The notes below the pieces were generated by a model. That model was not told where the DNA came from, searched no databases, and saw only the letters and a program-made list of their open reading frames with translations. The position numbers and the translations under genes were made by a program. Shown here piece by piece: positions 6,323 through 12,861 of a stretch of DNA of 17,751 nucleotides; the first letter of the stretch is position 1; each line of letters begins with the position of its first letter. The stretch is from an uncultured Oscillospiraceae bacterium (GTDB lineage: Bacteria > Bacillota > Clostridia > Oscillospirales > Ruminococcaceae), in contig CAKTCT010000055.1 of assembly GCA_934539585.1 (NCBI GenBank), forward strand, positions 1 through 17,751, given 5' to 3'.

Positions 6323-6347
6323 CGCGTTTGCTGTTCGAACCATCCAA

Positions 6348-6758
6348 TCAGCCGATGAACGCCTGAACGGACTCGGGGAGCTCCTCTTTATCCGCGGAAA
6401 CGGTAAAGACGATGTTGATTTCCCGGTCGCCGACAGCGGTGTTCAGCTTGGTCAGGAACTTGCCCAGCTTGTCATAATCCCGGCCGCCGATGCGGAGGGT
6501 GGAGTCGATGAACATATCGGTGATGTCAAAGTTTCCGGCCAGCACTCCGGTGAGGAAGCCGTAGAATTCTTCGTAGCCCTCGATGGCGTCCTTGGACGTC
6601 TCCATCAGGCGGACGGAAGAAGGAATGTCATAGGTGAGGTGCGGGACCTTTTCGATGCAGACGACATTGCCGCTGGACACTTTCTCAGCCGCTGCCACCA
6701 TGTCCACCAGGACCTTGGTTTTGCCGGTGCCTTTTCTTCCCACGATGAGTTTGATCAT
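6348..6758 (-). CDS. Conserved P-loop NTPase-like protein of unknown function
   Basis: A 136-residue soluble protein that opens with a Walker A motif, G7-R-K-G-T-G-K13-T14, directly after a single beta strand (MIKLIV). A hydrophobic strand ending in acidic residues (ITDMFID, D81/D85) is a possible Walker B, and another strand (INIVFTVSAD) lies near 115-123. I recognise similar small proteins as conserved in Clostridia, sometimes labelled PilT-like or hypothetical, but no function is established to my knowledge. The start is the ATG at 6758, preceded by GGAGGT with a 7-base gap; the longer frame from 6809 lacks a site. It lies 102 nt downstream of pgi with no minus-strand terminator between, so it is probably cotranscribed with pgi. 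Confidence 0.85.
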   Translation of the reverse strand: MIKLIVGRKGTGKTKVLVDMVAAAEKVSSGNVVCIEKVPHLTYDIPSSVRLMETSKDAIEGYEEFYGFLTGVLAGNFDITDMFIDSTLRIGGRDYDKLGKFLTKLNTAVGDREINIVFTVSADKEELPESVQAFIG

Positions 6759-6778
6759 ATCGCGTACCTCCATTTGAT

Positions 6779-6799
6779 CGGGGCAGCGCCCCGTTTTTT
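6779..6799 (+). terminator. GC hairpin with T-tract on the plus strand, upstream of the P-loop gene
   Basis: A 6-bp all-GC stem (CGGGGC at 6779-6784 with GCCCCG at 6788-6793) and a 3-nt loop is followed on the plus strand by six T. That is a terminator shape for transcription running antisense to this region. On the minus strand the same hairpin has no T-tract and stands 7 nt before the GGAGG of the P-loop gene, where it could affect ribosome access or transcript stability. Confidence 0.5.
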
Positions 6800-6860
6800 G
6801 TTTATGCAAGAGTCCCGCCGTCGTCTTTCTCTCCGCCGGGACGCCTGTCCGAAAGTTGGG

Positions 6861-8201
6861 TTACTTGGAAAGCCGGGCTTCCAGGTCCACGCGGCGGTCC
6901 TCATAGCCGGGTTTGCCCAAAAGGGCGAACATGTTCTTCTTGTAGCTTTCCACGCCGGGCTGGTTGAAGGGGTTGACCCCCAGGAGATAGCCGGAAATGG
7001 CGCAGGCTTTCTCAAAGAAATAGACCATCCAGCCGAATTCGTATTCGTTGATCTCCGGAACCTCCAGGACGATGGCGGGAACGCCGCCCTCGGTGTGGGC
7101 CAGGATGGTGGCCTCCATGACCTTCTGGTTGACCTTGCTCATTTCCTGGCCGGAGAGGAAGTTCAGGCCGTCCAGGTTCTCCGGGTCCTTCTCGATGAAG
7201 AAGTCCTGTTTGGGCTTCCGGATATCCATAAAGGTCTCGAACATGATCCGGGAGCCGTCCTGGATGAACTGGCCCAGGGAGTGCAGGTCGGTGGAAAAGA
7301 TCACAGAGGAGGGGTAGATGCCCTTGTTGTCCTTGCCTTCGCTTTCGCCGAAGAGCTGCTTGTACCACTCGGCCATCATAGCGAAGCAGGGATCGAAGCT
7401 GGCCATGATCTCCACGCTCTTGCCCTTCTGGGAGAGTGCAAAGCGGGTGGCCGCGTACTGGTAGCACTCGTTTTGGGAGAGGTCGCCGCAGTCATAAGCG
7501 TCCTGGGCGGCTTTTGCGCCGTCCATGATCTTCTGGATGTCGCAGCCGGCGGCGGCAATGGGCAGCAGGCCCACAGCGGTGAGAACGGAGTAACGGCCGC
7601 CCACGTCGTCGGGGACCACGAAGGTGGCATAGCCCTCCCGGTCGGCCAGCTCCTTCAGGGTGCCTTTGGCCTTATCGGTGGTGCAGTAGATGCGCTCTTT
7701 GGCGCCCTCCGCGCCGTATTTTTTCTCCAGCAGCGCCTTGAACACCCGGAACGCCAGAGCAGGCTCGGTGGTGGTGCCGGATTTGGAGATGACATTGACC
7801 GCCAGGTCCTTGCCCTCACAGATGGAGAGGAGTTCCTGAAGGTAGGAGGGGCTGACGCTGTTCCCGGCGAAATAGATGTCCGGGGTGTCCTTTTTCAGAT
7901 TGTTGTAGAGGGGGGATTTCAGCAGCTCGATGGCCGCCCGGGCCCCCAGGTAGGAGCCGCCGATGCCGATAACGATGAGGATATCGGCCTGCTTCCGGAT
8001 TTTTTCCGCGGCCTGCTGGATCCGGGCGAATTCTTCCTTGTCGTAGTTGGTGGGAAGGTCCACCCAGCCCAGGAAGTCGTTTCCGAGACCGGTATGATCG
8101 GTAAGAGACTGGTGGGCGGCCTTGACCGCGCCGGAAAGGGCGCTCAGTTCGTGGTCCGCCAGGAATCCCTTCAAGTAAGTCGAATTAAAGTGAATTGCCA
8201 T
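6861..8201 (-). CDS. pgi: Glucose-6-phosphate isomerase
   Basis: A 446-residue enzyme interconverting glucose 6-phosphate and fructose 6-phosphate in glycolysis and gluconeogenesis, in the cytosol. The length matches the short Bacillus-type PGI. Visible landmarks are IGIGGSYLGARA (78-89), the sugar phosphate binding SKSGTTTE (139-146), the catalytic Glu at E286 in LFGESEG, the DLHSLGQFIQDG block at 305-316, and the conserved GVESYKKNMF near the C-terminus with the catalytic Lys. The ATG at 8201 has GGAGGG seven bases upstream and a clear promoter at 8242-8271. No terminator follows it on its own strand, so the P-loop gene downstream is probably on the same transcript. Confidence 0.98.
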   Translation of the reverse strand: MAIHFNSTYLKGFLADHELSALSGAVKAAHQSLTDHTGLGNDFLGWVDLPTNYDKEEFARIQQAAEKIRKQADILIVIGIGGSYLGARAAIELLKSPLYNNLKKDTPDIYFAGNSVSPSYLQELLSICEGKDLAVNVISKSGTTTEPALAFRVFKALLEKKYGAEGAKERIYCTTDKAKGTLKELADREGYATFVVPDDVGGRYSVLTAVGLLPIAAAGCDIQKIMDGAKAAQDAYDCGDLSQNECYQYAATRFALSQKGKSVEIMASFDPCFAMMAEWYKQLFGESEGKDNKGIYPSSVIFSTDLHSLGQFIQDGSRIMFETFMDIRKPKQDFFIEKDPENLDGLNFLSGQEMSKVNQKVMEATILAHTEGGVPAIVLEVPEINEYEFGWMVYFFEKACAISGYLLGVNPFNQPGVESYKKNMFALLGKPGYEDRRVDLEARLSK

Positions 8202-8241
8202 GAAGATTCCCTCCGATAGAATGGTTGTTTGGTATGGTTCT

Positions 8242-8271
8242 ATTGTACTACATAACCCTACCTGTTTTCAA
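8242..8271 (-). promoter_or_regulatory. Sigma-A type promoter for pgi
   Basis: On the minus strand TTGAAA (8271-8266), an 18-nt spacer and TACAAT (8247-8242) make a good vegetative promoter. The start should be near 8235, giving a leader of about 34 nt. Its -35 lies only about eight bases past the stop of the upstream HAD gene, and no terminator separates them. Confidence 0.82.
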
Positions 8272-8278
8272 CCGCTTT

Positions 8279-8989
8279 TTATGAATTTTGTAAAAATTGA
8301 TAGGGATTCTCCCCCAGCAGCTCCCGGAGGGAGGCGATTTCCCAAGTGGGGACGGCGTTTCCGGTCAGGGGCTTTCCCTCCGGGTTCAGCCAGCAGGAAT
8401 CCACCCCGGCGTTGGCTCCCCCGGCGATGTCCGAGGTCAGGGAGTCCCCGACAATGAGGACCCGGGACCGGTCCGGCCAGCCGGTTTTCGCAAAAACGTA
8501 GTCGAAGTACGCCTTCTGGGGCTTGGCCGCCCCGGCTTCCTCGGAGACGAAGATGCCGGAGATGTACGGCGCGATCTCCGACTCCCGGAGCCGCCGCTTC
8601 TGGACCCGGGTGATGCCGTTGGTGGTCAGGTAGAGGGCGCTGGTTCTGGAAAGCTCCCGGCAGACCTCCAGGGCGTCGGGCAGCAGGAAGTTTCCCTCCG
8701 ACAATGCGTCGGGATATTCCCGGGCGCCCACGTCCGCCGGGTCGGCCCGGAGGTTCCGCTCCGCAAAAAGGCGGACGAAGCGCTCCACCTGGAGCTGCTC
8801 CTTGGTGACTTCTCCCCGTTCCAGCTGCCGCCAGAGGGCCTCGTTGATATCCCGGTACTGGTTCAGAACGCCCTCGTCGAAGAAAAAGCCGTGGGCCCCG
8901 AAGACCTTCCGGAGGGCCTCCCGTTCTGCCCGGCGGAAGTCGAACAGGGTCTCGTCGGCATCCAGAAAATAAACTGCGTACCGTCTCAT
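8279..8989 (-). CDS. YjjG-family HAD phosphatase (noncanonical pyrimidine nucleotidase type)
   Basis: A 236-residue HAD-IA hydrolase with an alpha-helical C1 cap. Motif I is D10-A-D12-E-T14, motif II the Thr/Asn of LTTNG at 121-125, motif III K156 in AAKPQKAYFD, and motif IV G181-D182-S-x-x-x-D187. The DxDETLFDF start and the FVSEEAGAAKPQKAYFDYV block are characteristic of the YjjG/YfnB group, which removes phosphate from noncanonical pyrimidine nucleotides and other small phosphates. The exact substrate is inferred from the family only. The start is the ATG at 8989 with GAGGG five bases upstream; the longer frame has no support. It begins eight bases after the stop of the 33-residue membrane protein and shares its promoter. 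Confidence 0.92.
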   Translation of the reverse strand: MRRYAVYFLDADETLFDFRRAEREALRKVFGAHGFFFDEGVLNQYRDINEALWRQLERGEVTKEQLQVERFVRLFAERNLRADPADVGAREYPDALSEGNFLLPDALEVCRELSRTSALYLTTNGITRVQKRRLRESEIAPYISGIFVSEEAGAAKPQKAYFDYVFAKTGWPDRSRVLIVGDSLTSDIAGGANAGVDSCWLNPEGKPLTGNAVPTWEIASLRELLGENPYQFLQNS

Positions 8990-8997
8990 GGCCGCCC

Positions 8998-9099
8998 TCA
9001 CATCAGGCCCATGAGGCCGGTGCCGATGACCCCCAGGACCATCAGCACCACCAGGACCAGACAGATGATCCGGACGGTGTTCTTCTTCAGGCTCCGCAT
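8998..9099 (-). CDS. 33-residue single-pass membrane protein
   Basis: A short frame starting MRSLKKNTVRII and ending VIGTGLMGLM. It has a basic N-terminus (R2, K5, K6, R10) and one hydrophobic helix from about residue 11 to the end, so it should insert with the N-terminus inside. GGGGGAG lies four bases before the ATG and a strong promoter lies at 9139-9168, which argues for real translation. It reaches almost to the HAD gene, with eight bases between stop and start, so coupling is likely. The size and layout recall tiny Firmicutes membrane proteins such as Prli42 or the DUF4044 group, but I cannot assign it to either. Confidence 0.75.
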   Translation of the reverse strand: MRSLKKNTVRIICLVLVVLMVLGVIGTGLMGLM

Positions 9100-9138
9100 A
9101 AAACTCCCCCGTTTCCACGCCATGTGTGATTGCTTTCT

Positions 9139-9168
9139 ATTATACATCCTCCCGCCGGGCAAAATCAA
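9139..9168 (-). promoter_or_regulatory. Sigma-A type promoter for the 33-residue protein and HAD gene
   Basis: On the minus strand TTGATT (9168-9163), an 18-nt spacer and a perfect TATAAT (9144-9139) predict a start near 9132 and a leader of about 33 nt. The -35 hexamer sits inside the loop of a 10-bp inverted repeat (9148-9157 with 9184-9193). Confidence 0.82.
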
Positions 9169-9202
9169 GATATGGTTTGTGAACGGCGGGAGGTTTTTCC
9201 AC

Positions 9203-9237
9203 GAGAAAGGCCCTATGCGGAGGTTCCGCATAGGGCC
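9203..9237 (-). terminator. Intrinsic terminator of the spc-alpha ribosomal operon
   Basis: A perfect 13-bp stem pairs 9209-9221 (GGCCCTATGCGGA) with 9225-9237 around a 3-nt loop, followed on the minus strand by TTTCTC (9208-9203). It begins 14 nt after the rplQ stop, the expected end of the alpha operon. Confidence 0.9.
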
Positions 9238-9250
9238 GGACGATGCGCTC

Positions 9251-9592
9251 TTACACAAGCTCGATGATAGCCATCTCCGCTGCGTCGCCGCGGCGGGGGC
9301 CGATCTTCACGATGCGGGTGTAACCGCCGTTTTTGTCGGCGTATTTGGGTGCGATTTCGTCAAACAGTTTCTTGGATACGCCCTCTTTGGTGACGTAGCC
9401 GAAAACCTGGCGTTTCGCGTGGAGGGTGTTCTCCTTGCCGAGAGTGATCATTTTCTCGGTCATTGCGCGAACTTCTTTCGCTCTGGTGACAGTGGTCTCG
9501 ATCTTGCCGTTTTCCAGCAGGAAGGTTACCATGGCCCGGAGCATTGCGTTTCTATGGTCAGAGGTTCTTCCCAGTTTTCTGCTGCCTGGCAT
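9251..9592 (-). CDS. rplQ: 50S ribosomal protein L17
   Basis: A 113-residue L17, the usual short bacterial length. It begins MPGSRKLGRTSDHRNAMLRAM and ends with the conserved GGYTRI...RRGDAAEMAIIEL block. L17 binds domain III of 23S rRNA near the exit tunnel. I start at the ATG 9592, eight bases after AAGGAG; the in-frame GTG at 9601 touches the Shine-Dalgarno and is unlikely. It is the last gene of the operon, 21 nt after rpoA, and is followed by a strong terminator. Confidence 0.98.
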   Translation of the reverse strand: MPGSRKLGRTSDHRNAMLRAMVTFLLENGKIETTVTRAKEVRAMTEKMITLGKENTLHAKRQVFGYVTKEGVSKKLFDEIAPKYADKNGGYTRIVKIGPRRGDAAEMAIIELV

Positions 9593-9613
9593 GAATTTCA
9601 CTCCTTACCTTGT

Positions 9614-10564
9614 TTATTCGTCATCGTGGGTGAGGCTGAAGCCCAGGGCTTCCAGTTTCGCCATAACCTCTTCCAGCGATTTTCTGCCGAGGTTGCGGAC
9701 TTTCATCATCTCTTCCTCGGACTTGTTAATCAGATCTTCTACCGTGTTGATCCCGGCGCGTTTCAGACAATTAAAGGACCGAACAGACAAGTCAAGCTCC
9801 TCAATGGTCATCTCCAGGACTTTCTCCTTGCCCTTGTCGTCTTTTTCAACCATGATATCGGTCGCATAGACCTCATCCGACAAATCTACGAATAGATTAA
9901 GATGCTCGGTGAGAACCTTGGCTCCGAGAGACACAGCTTCCTTGGCCGAAATTGTTCCGTCTGTCCACACTTCAATCGTGAGCTTGTCATAGTCGGTTAT
10001 CTGTCCGACACGGGTGTTTTCAACGGTGTAGTTCACCTTCAGCACGGGGGTATAAATACTGTCAACGGGAATCGCTCCGATGACATTTTGGATCTTCTGC
10101 TTGTTGCGTTCGCTGGGGACGTATCCGCGTCCCTTGTCGATCACAATCTCCATGTACAGCTTGGCACCCGGTCCCAGGGTGGCGATGTGCATACCCGGGT
10201 CCAGGATCTCCACCTCGGAGTCCACCTTGATGTCGCCGGCAGTGACTTCGCACTCGCCCTCGGCTTCAATGTGGATGGTCTTGGGGGCGTCGCCGTGGAT
10301 CTTCGCAATAAGTCCCTTCATGTTCAGGACGATTTCGGTAACGTCTTCTTTGACACCCGGTACCGTAGAAAACTCATGTTGAACGCCATCGATCTTGATC
10401 GATGTCACTGCTACACCGGGAAGCGAGGAGAGAAGCACCCGCCGCAGGCTGTTGCCCAGGGTCGTGCCGTAGCCGCGCTCAAGAGGCTCCAATACAAATC
10501 TTCCGTAAGTTCCGTCCGACTTAATCTCAGCCGTCTCAATTACAGGCTTTTCAATCTCTATCAT
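9614..10564 (-). CDS. rpoA: DNA-directed RNA polymerase subunit alpha
   Basis: A 316-residue alpha subunit. The N-terminal dimerisation domain (about 1-230) has the family segments FVLEPLERGYGTTLGNSLRRVLLSSLPG and VEILDPGMHIATL. A linker follows, rich in Asp and Lys (EKDDKGKEKV), and then the C-terminal domain (about 250-316) with VRSFNCLKRAGINTVEDL and VRNLGRKSLEEV, the helix-hairpin-helix part that contacts DNA UP elements and activators. The ATG has AGGAGGG six bases upstream. A 169-nt spacer separates it from rpsD, unusually long for this operon, and a 7-bp hairpin stands directly before the ribosome binding site. Confidence 0.99.
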   Translation of the reverse strand: MIEIEKPVIETAEIKSDGTYGRFVLEPLERGYGTTLGNSLRRVLLSSLPGVAVTSIKIDGVQHEFSTVPGVKEDVTEIVLNMKGLIAKIHGDAPKTIHIEAEGECEVTAGDIKVDSEVEILDPGMHIATLGPGAKLYMEIVIDKGRGYVPSERNKQKIQNVIGAIPVDSIYTPVLKVNYTVENTRVGQITDYDKLTIEVWTDGTISAKEAVSLGAKVLTEHLNLFVDLSDEVYATDIMVEKDDKGKEKVLEMTIEELDLSVRSFNCLKRAGINTVEDLINKSEEEMMKVRNLGRKSLEEVMAKLEALGFSLTHDDE

Positions 10565-10733
10565 TCAATACCCTCCTATCGCCAGCCAGAAAGCTGGCTG
10601 CGCAGTTTCGTGATCCCCGCCCGCCGGAGACCAGCGGACAGGGCCGCAACATGATGATCGCGTACCCTTGCCGAATTGTGGGAGCCCAGTCCGGACCGAA
10701 CAAAGCGTCCGGCGGTTCCGGGCCGTCCAAGGA
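10565..10733 (-). other. rpsD-rpoA spacer with two hairpins
   Basis: This 169-nt gap holds no reading frame that I can support. Two inverted repeats stand out: CCGGAC (10691-10696) with GTCCGG (10707-10712) around a 10-nt loop, and CAGCCAG (10583-10589) with CTGGCTG (10594-10600) around a 4-nt loop just before the rpoA ribosome binding site. Neither has a T-tract, so they look like structure or processing elements rather than terminators. I see no convincing internal promoter. Confidence 0.5.
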
Positions 10734-11348
10734 TTACTTGGAGTACAACTCGACGATGAGGTGTTCCTCGACATCATAGTCGATATCGTCTCTCTGGGGC
10801 ATCGCAACGACTTTGCCTTTGAGATTGTCTTTATCGCGATCCAGCCACTTGGGGGTAATTGCGAAGACGTCGTCCTCTTTCAGCTTCTTGAAGTAGCTGT
10901 TGCCGGCGCTCTTCTCGGAAACCGCGATGACGTCGCCGGGCTTCACAAGGTAAGAAGCGATGTCCACGCGCTTGCCGTTGACGGTGTAATGGCCGTGGGT
11001 GACCATCTGACGGGCAGAACGGCGGGTGGTCGCAAAGCCCAGACGGAACACAACGTTATCCAGGCGGCGTTCGATGGTGGTCAGCAGGACTTCACCGGTA
11101 ATGCCTTCAGAAGCAACGGCTTTCTCGTAGTACATACGGAACTGCTTCTCAAGGATGCCGTAGATGAATTTGACTTTCTGCTTCTCGTTGAGCTGCATTG
11201 CATACTCGCTCTTTTTATTTCTCTTCTGCGCATTGGGGTTTCTCTTCGTGGAGTTGGTCTTGGAAGAGTTTGCGGAGTAACCCATAACAGCGGGAGAAAT
11301 ACCCAGCGTTCTGCAGTGCTTCACGATAGGATCCATATTCTTAGCCAT
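10734..11348 (-). CDS. rpsD: 30S ribosomal protein S4
   Basis: A 204-residue S4, a primary 16S rRNA binder that nucleates assembly of the 30S body. The central and C-terminal parts are typical: EKQKVKFIYGILEKQF, the S4 domain core RRLDNVVFRLGFATTRRSARQMVTHGHYTVNGKRVDI, and a final HLIVELYSK. The N-terminal region has only one Cys (C12), so it is the zinc-free form, and holds a basic Asn/Lys/Ser-rich stretch (about 26-46). In other bacteria S4 represses its own or the alpha operon mRNA. Here it sits 22 nt after rpsK with a GGAGG site, and the hairpins before rpoA are a possible target. Confidence 0.98.
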   Translation of the reverse strand: MAKNMDPIVKHCRTLGISPAVMGYSANSSKTNSTKRNPNAQKRNKKSEYAMQLNEKQKVKFIYGILEKQFRMYYEKAVASEGITGEVLLTTIERRLDNVVFRLGFATTRRSARQMVTHGHYTVNGKRVDIASYLVKPGDVIAVSEKSAGNSYFKKLKEDDVFAITPKWLDRDKDNLKGKVVAMPQRDDIDYDVEEHLIVELYSK

Positions 11349-11370
11349 GAATCATTTCCTCCTTCACTGA

Positions 11371-11775
11371 TTATACGCGGCGTCTCTTGGGGGGACGGCA
11401 GCCGTTATGAGGAATGGGGGTCACGTCCTTGATCATCTTGACCTCCAGGCCGCAAGCCTGCAAGGCACGGATGGCAGCCTCACGACCGGAGCCGGGGCCC
11501 TTGACGAAAACCTCCACGCTCTTCAGGCCGTGCTCTTTTGCGGCGTTGGCAGCCTTCTCAGCGGCGGTCTGCGCAGCAAAAGGAGTGGATTTCTTGGATC
11601 CGCGGAAGCCCATTTCGCCTGCGGAAGCCCAGGAGATCGCATTGCCCTGCGTATCGGTGATGGTAACAATGGTGTTGTTGAAGGTGGACTGAATATGAAC
11701 GGCTCCGCGCTCGATGTTCTTGCGCTCGCGGCGTTTGCGGACAACCGCCTTCTTGACAGTATTAGCCTTGGCCAT
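11371..11775 (-). CDS. rpsK: 30S ribosomal protein S11
   Basis: A 134-residue S11 of the platform of the 30S subunit, where it lines the mRNA exit region together with S7 and S18. A basic N-terminal extension is followed by GAVHIQSTFNNTIVTITDTQGN, GFRGSKKSTPFAAQTAAEKAA and the C-terminal DVTPIPHNGCRPPKRRRV, all typical of the family. The ATG has AAGGAGG upstream. It sits 15 nt after rpsM and 22 nt before rpsD. Confidence 0.99.
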   Translation of the reverse strand: MAKANTVKKAVVRKRRERKNIERGAVHIQSTFNNTIVTITDTQGNAISWASAGEMGFRGSKKSTPFAAQTAAEKAANAAKEHGLKSVEVFVKGPGSGREAAIRALQACGLEVKMIKDVTPIPHNGCRPPKRRRV

Positions 11776-11790
11776 TTTTCAAATCCCTCC

Positions 11791-12159
11791 TTATTTCTTC
11801 TTGTTGGCGATGGTTTTCTTCGGGCCTTTGCGGGTGCGGGCATTGGTCTTGGTCCGCTGTCCTCTGACAGGCAGGCCTTTGCGATGCCGGACGCCGCGGT
11901 AGCAGCCGATTTCCACCAGGCGCTTGATGTTCAGGGCGACGTTTCTCTTCAGGTCGCTCTCAACGGTATAATGTTGATCGATATAATCACGGAGCTTGGT
12001 CGCGTCATCCTCGGAGAGGTCCTTCACCCGGATGTCCGGGTCAACGCCGGTGGCCGCAAGGATGTCCTTGGCGGTCTTCTGGCCGATTCCGAAAATGTAG
12101 GTCAGACCGATCTCGATTCGTTTTTCGCGGGGCAGCTCTACGCCAGCGATACGAGCCAT
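11791..12159 (-). CDS. rpsM: 30S ribosomal protein S13
   Basis: A 122-residue S13 of the 30S head that contacts the 50S subunit and the P-site tRNA. The start MARIAGVELPREKRIEIGLTYI, the helix-two-turn-helix middle, and the basic tail RHRKGLPVRGQRTKTNARTRKGPKKT are diagnostic. The ATG has GGAGGT upstream. The 72-nt gap to rpmJ is longer than most here and holds a 5-bp hairpin (GCGAA/TTCGC) shortly before the ribosome binding site, the position where S4 acts in some bacteria. Confidence 0.99.
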   Translation of the reverse strand: MARIAGVELPREKRIEIGLTYIFGIGQKTAKDILAATGVDPDIRVKDLSEDDATKLRDYIDQHYTVESDLKRNVALNIKRLVEIGCYRGVRHRKGLPVRGQRTKTNARTRKGPKKTIANKKK

Positions 12160-12231
12160 TAACTTGCACCTCCAATGCGAAACCTGACGGCTTCGCTGTG
12201 TTTAAGTGTGTGAGTGTTGAACGTCAAGGAA

Positions 12232-12345
12232 TTAGCCCTGGCGCTGTTTGTGCTTCGGGTTGTCACAGATCACCATGACCTTGCCTTTGCGCTTGATCAC
12301 TTTGCACTTTTCGCAGATGGGCTTAACAGAAGGTCTTACTTTCAT
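12232..12345 (-). CDS. rpmJ: 50S ribosomal protein L36
   Basis: Only 37 residues, the full length of bacterial L36. I read MKVRPSVKPICEKCKVIKRK and a tail VMVICDNPKHKQRQG. The four zinc ligands C11, C14, C27 and H32 are all present, so this is the zinc-binding C+ form. It lies between infA and rpsM, as in other Firmicutes. AAGGAGGG precedes the ATG by seven bases. A GAAA-loop hairpin (12371-12391) lies in the 49-nt gap upstream. Confidence 0.98.
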   Translation of the reverse strand: MKVRPSVKPICEKCKVIKRKGKVMVICDNPKHKQRQG

Positions 12346-12370
12346 GTGGTTTCCCTCCTTGTACCGGGAT

Positions 12371-12391
12371 CCTGGACGGTTTCCCGCCAGG
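12371..12391 (-). promoter_or_regulatory. Hairpin with GAAA tetraloop in the infA-rpmJ spacer
   Basis: On the minus strand CCTGG-CGG pairs with CCG-T-CCAGG, eight base pairs with one bulged T, closed by a GAAA loop of the GNRA type. It has no T-tract and lies between the infA stop and the rpmJ ribosome binding site, so a role in mRNA stability or protein binding is more likely than termination. Confidence 0.4.
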
Positions 12392-12394
12392 CTG

Positions 12395-12613
12395 TTATTT
12401 GGAACGCCAGGTAATGCGTCCCTTGGTCAGGTCGTAAGGCGACATTTCCACCGTCACCTTATCACCGGGAAGAATCCGGATGAAGTTCATCCGCAGCTTT
12501 CCCGATATATGCGCCAGAATGGTGTGGCCATTCGGAAGCTCTACCTTAAATGTCGCGTTTGGCAGCGAATCCACCACAACGCCCTCGATTTCGATCACAT
12601 CGTCTTTGGACAA
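12395..12613 (-). CDS. infA: Translation initiation factor IF-1
   Basis: A 72-residue OB-fold protein that binds the 30S A site during initiation. The sequence MSKDDVIEIEGVVVDSLPNATFKVELPNGHTILAHISGKLRMNFIRILPGDKVTVEMSPYDLTKGRITWR is close to the family consensus at full length. The start codon is TTG at 12613, six bases after GGAGGG; the SKDDVIE N-terminus fits IF-1 exactly. It overlaps the end of the KOW protein gene by 19 nt, so translation of the two is probably linked. Confidence 0.98.
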   Translation of the reverse strand: MSKDDVIEIEGVVVDSLPNATFKVELPNGHTILAHISGKLRMNFIRILPGDKVTVEMSPYDLTKGRITWRSK

Positions 12614-12861
12614 GAGTTTCCCTCCTCTGCAAATGCTGCGCGCAAGGCTGCTTTCAGTTGCTTGTTCGTCTGTACTCGTTCCGGATCCAGAACCGTTCCC
12701 GTCGCCCGCAGGTGGCGGAGGTTCTTCTTTTTCGGTTTTTCCAGCAGTCTTGACCGTCCGTCGGCAAGATATGCAAACGTTCCGTCAAAATCCACCACCA
12801 TGAAAAACCCTTCGTCGCGGCCGCGGAGGCTTTGCACCACCGTCCCGATTTTCAACTCCAT
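12595..12861 (-). CDS. KOW domain RNA-binding protein (L14e/L27e-like)
   Basis: An 88-residue protein with an N-terminal KOW/SH3-like barrel (IGTVVQSLRGRDEGFFMVVDFDGTFAYLADGRSRLLEKPKKKN) and a helical basic C-terminal tail. This is the small KOW protein that commonly sits between map and infA in Firmicutes and resembles archaeal-eukaryotic L14e. A role in RNA or ribosome binding is inferred from the fold and the place; I know of no firm function. The ATG follows a GGGGGACCCCC palindrome that contains the ribosome binding site, so initiation may depend on unfolding or on ribosomes ending map just upstream. Its end overlaps infA by 19 nt. Confidence 0.9.
   Translation of the reverse strand: MELKIGTVVQSLRGRDEGFFMVVDFDGTFAYLADGRSRLLEKPKKKNLRHLRATGTVLDPERVQTNKQLKAALRAAFAEEGNSCPKTM

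Noticed and set aside
4959..8219. A 1086-codon open frame on the plus strand, antisense to cimA, the P-loop gene and pgi
   Set aside because: All three minus-strand genes have clear family motifs. The plus frame is open because stop triplets are rare in GC-rich antisense sequence; it is Gly/Val/Ala-rich, has no ribosome binding site and no recognisable domain.
8297..9895. A 532-codon plus-strand frame across the HAD gene, small protein gene, rplQ and part of rpoA
   Set aside because: Antisense shadow of confidently identified genes; it crosses a terminator and a promoter on the other strand and shows no domain.
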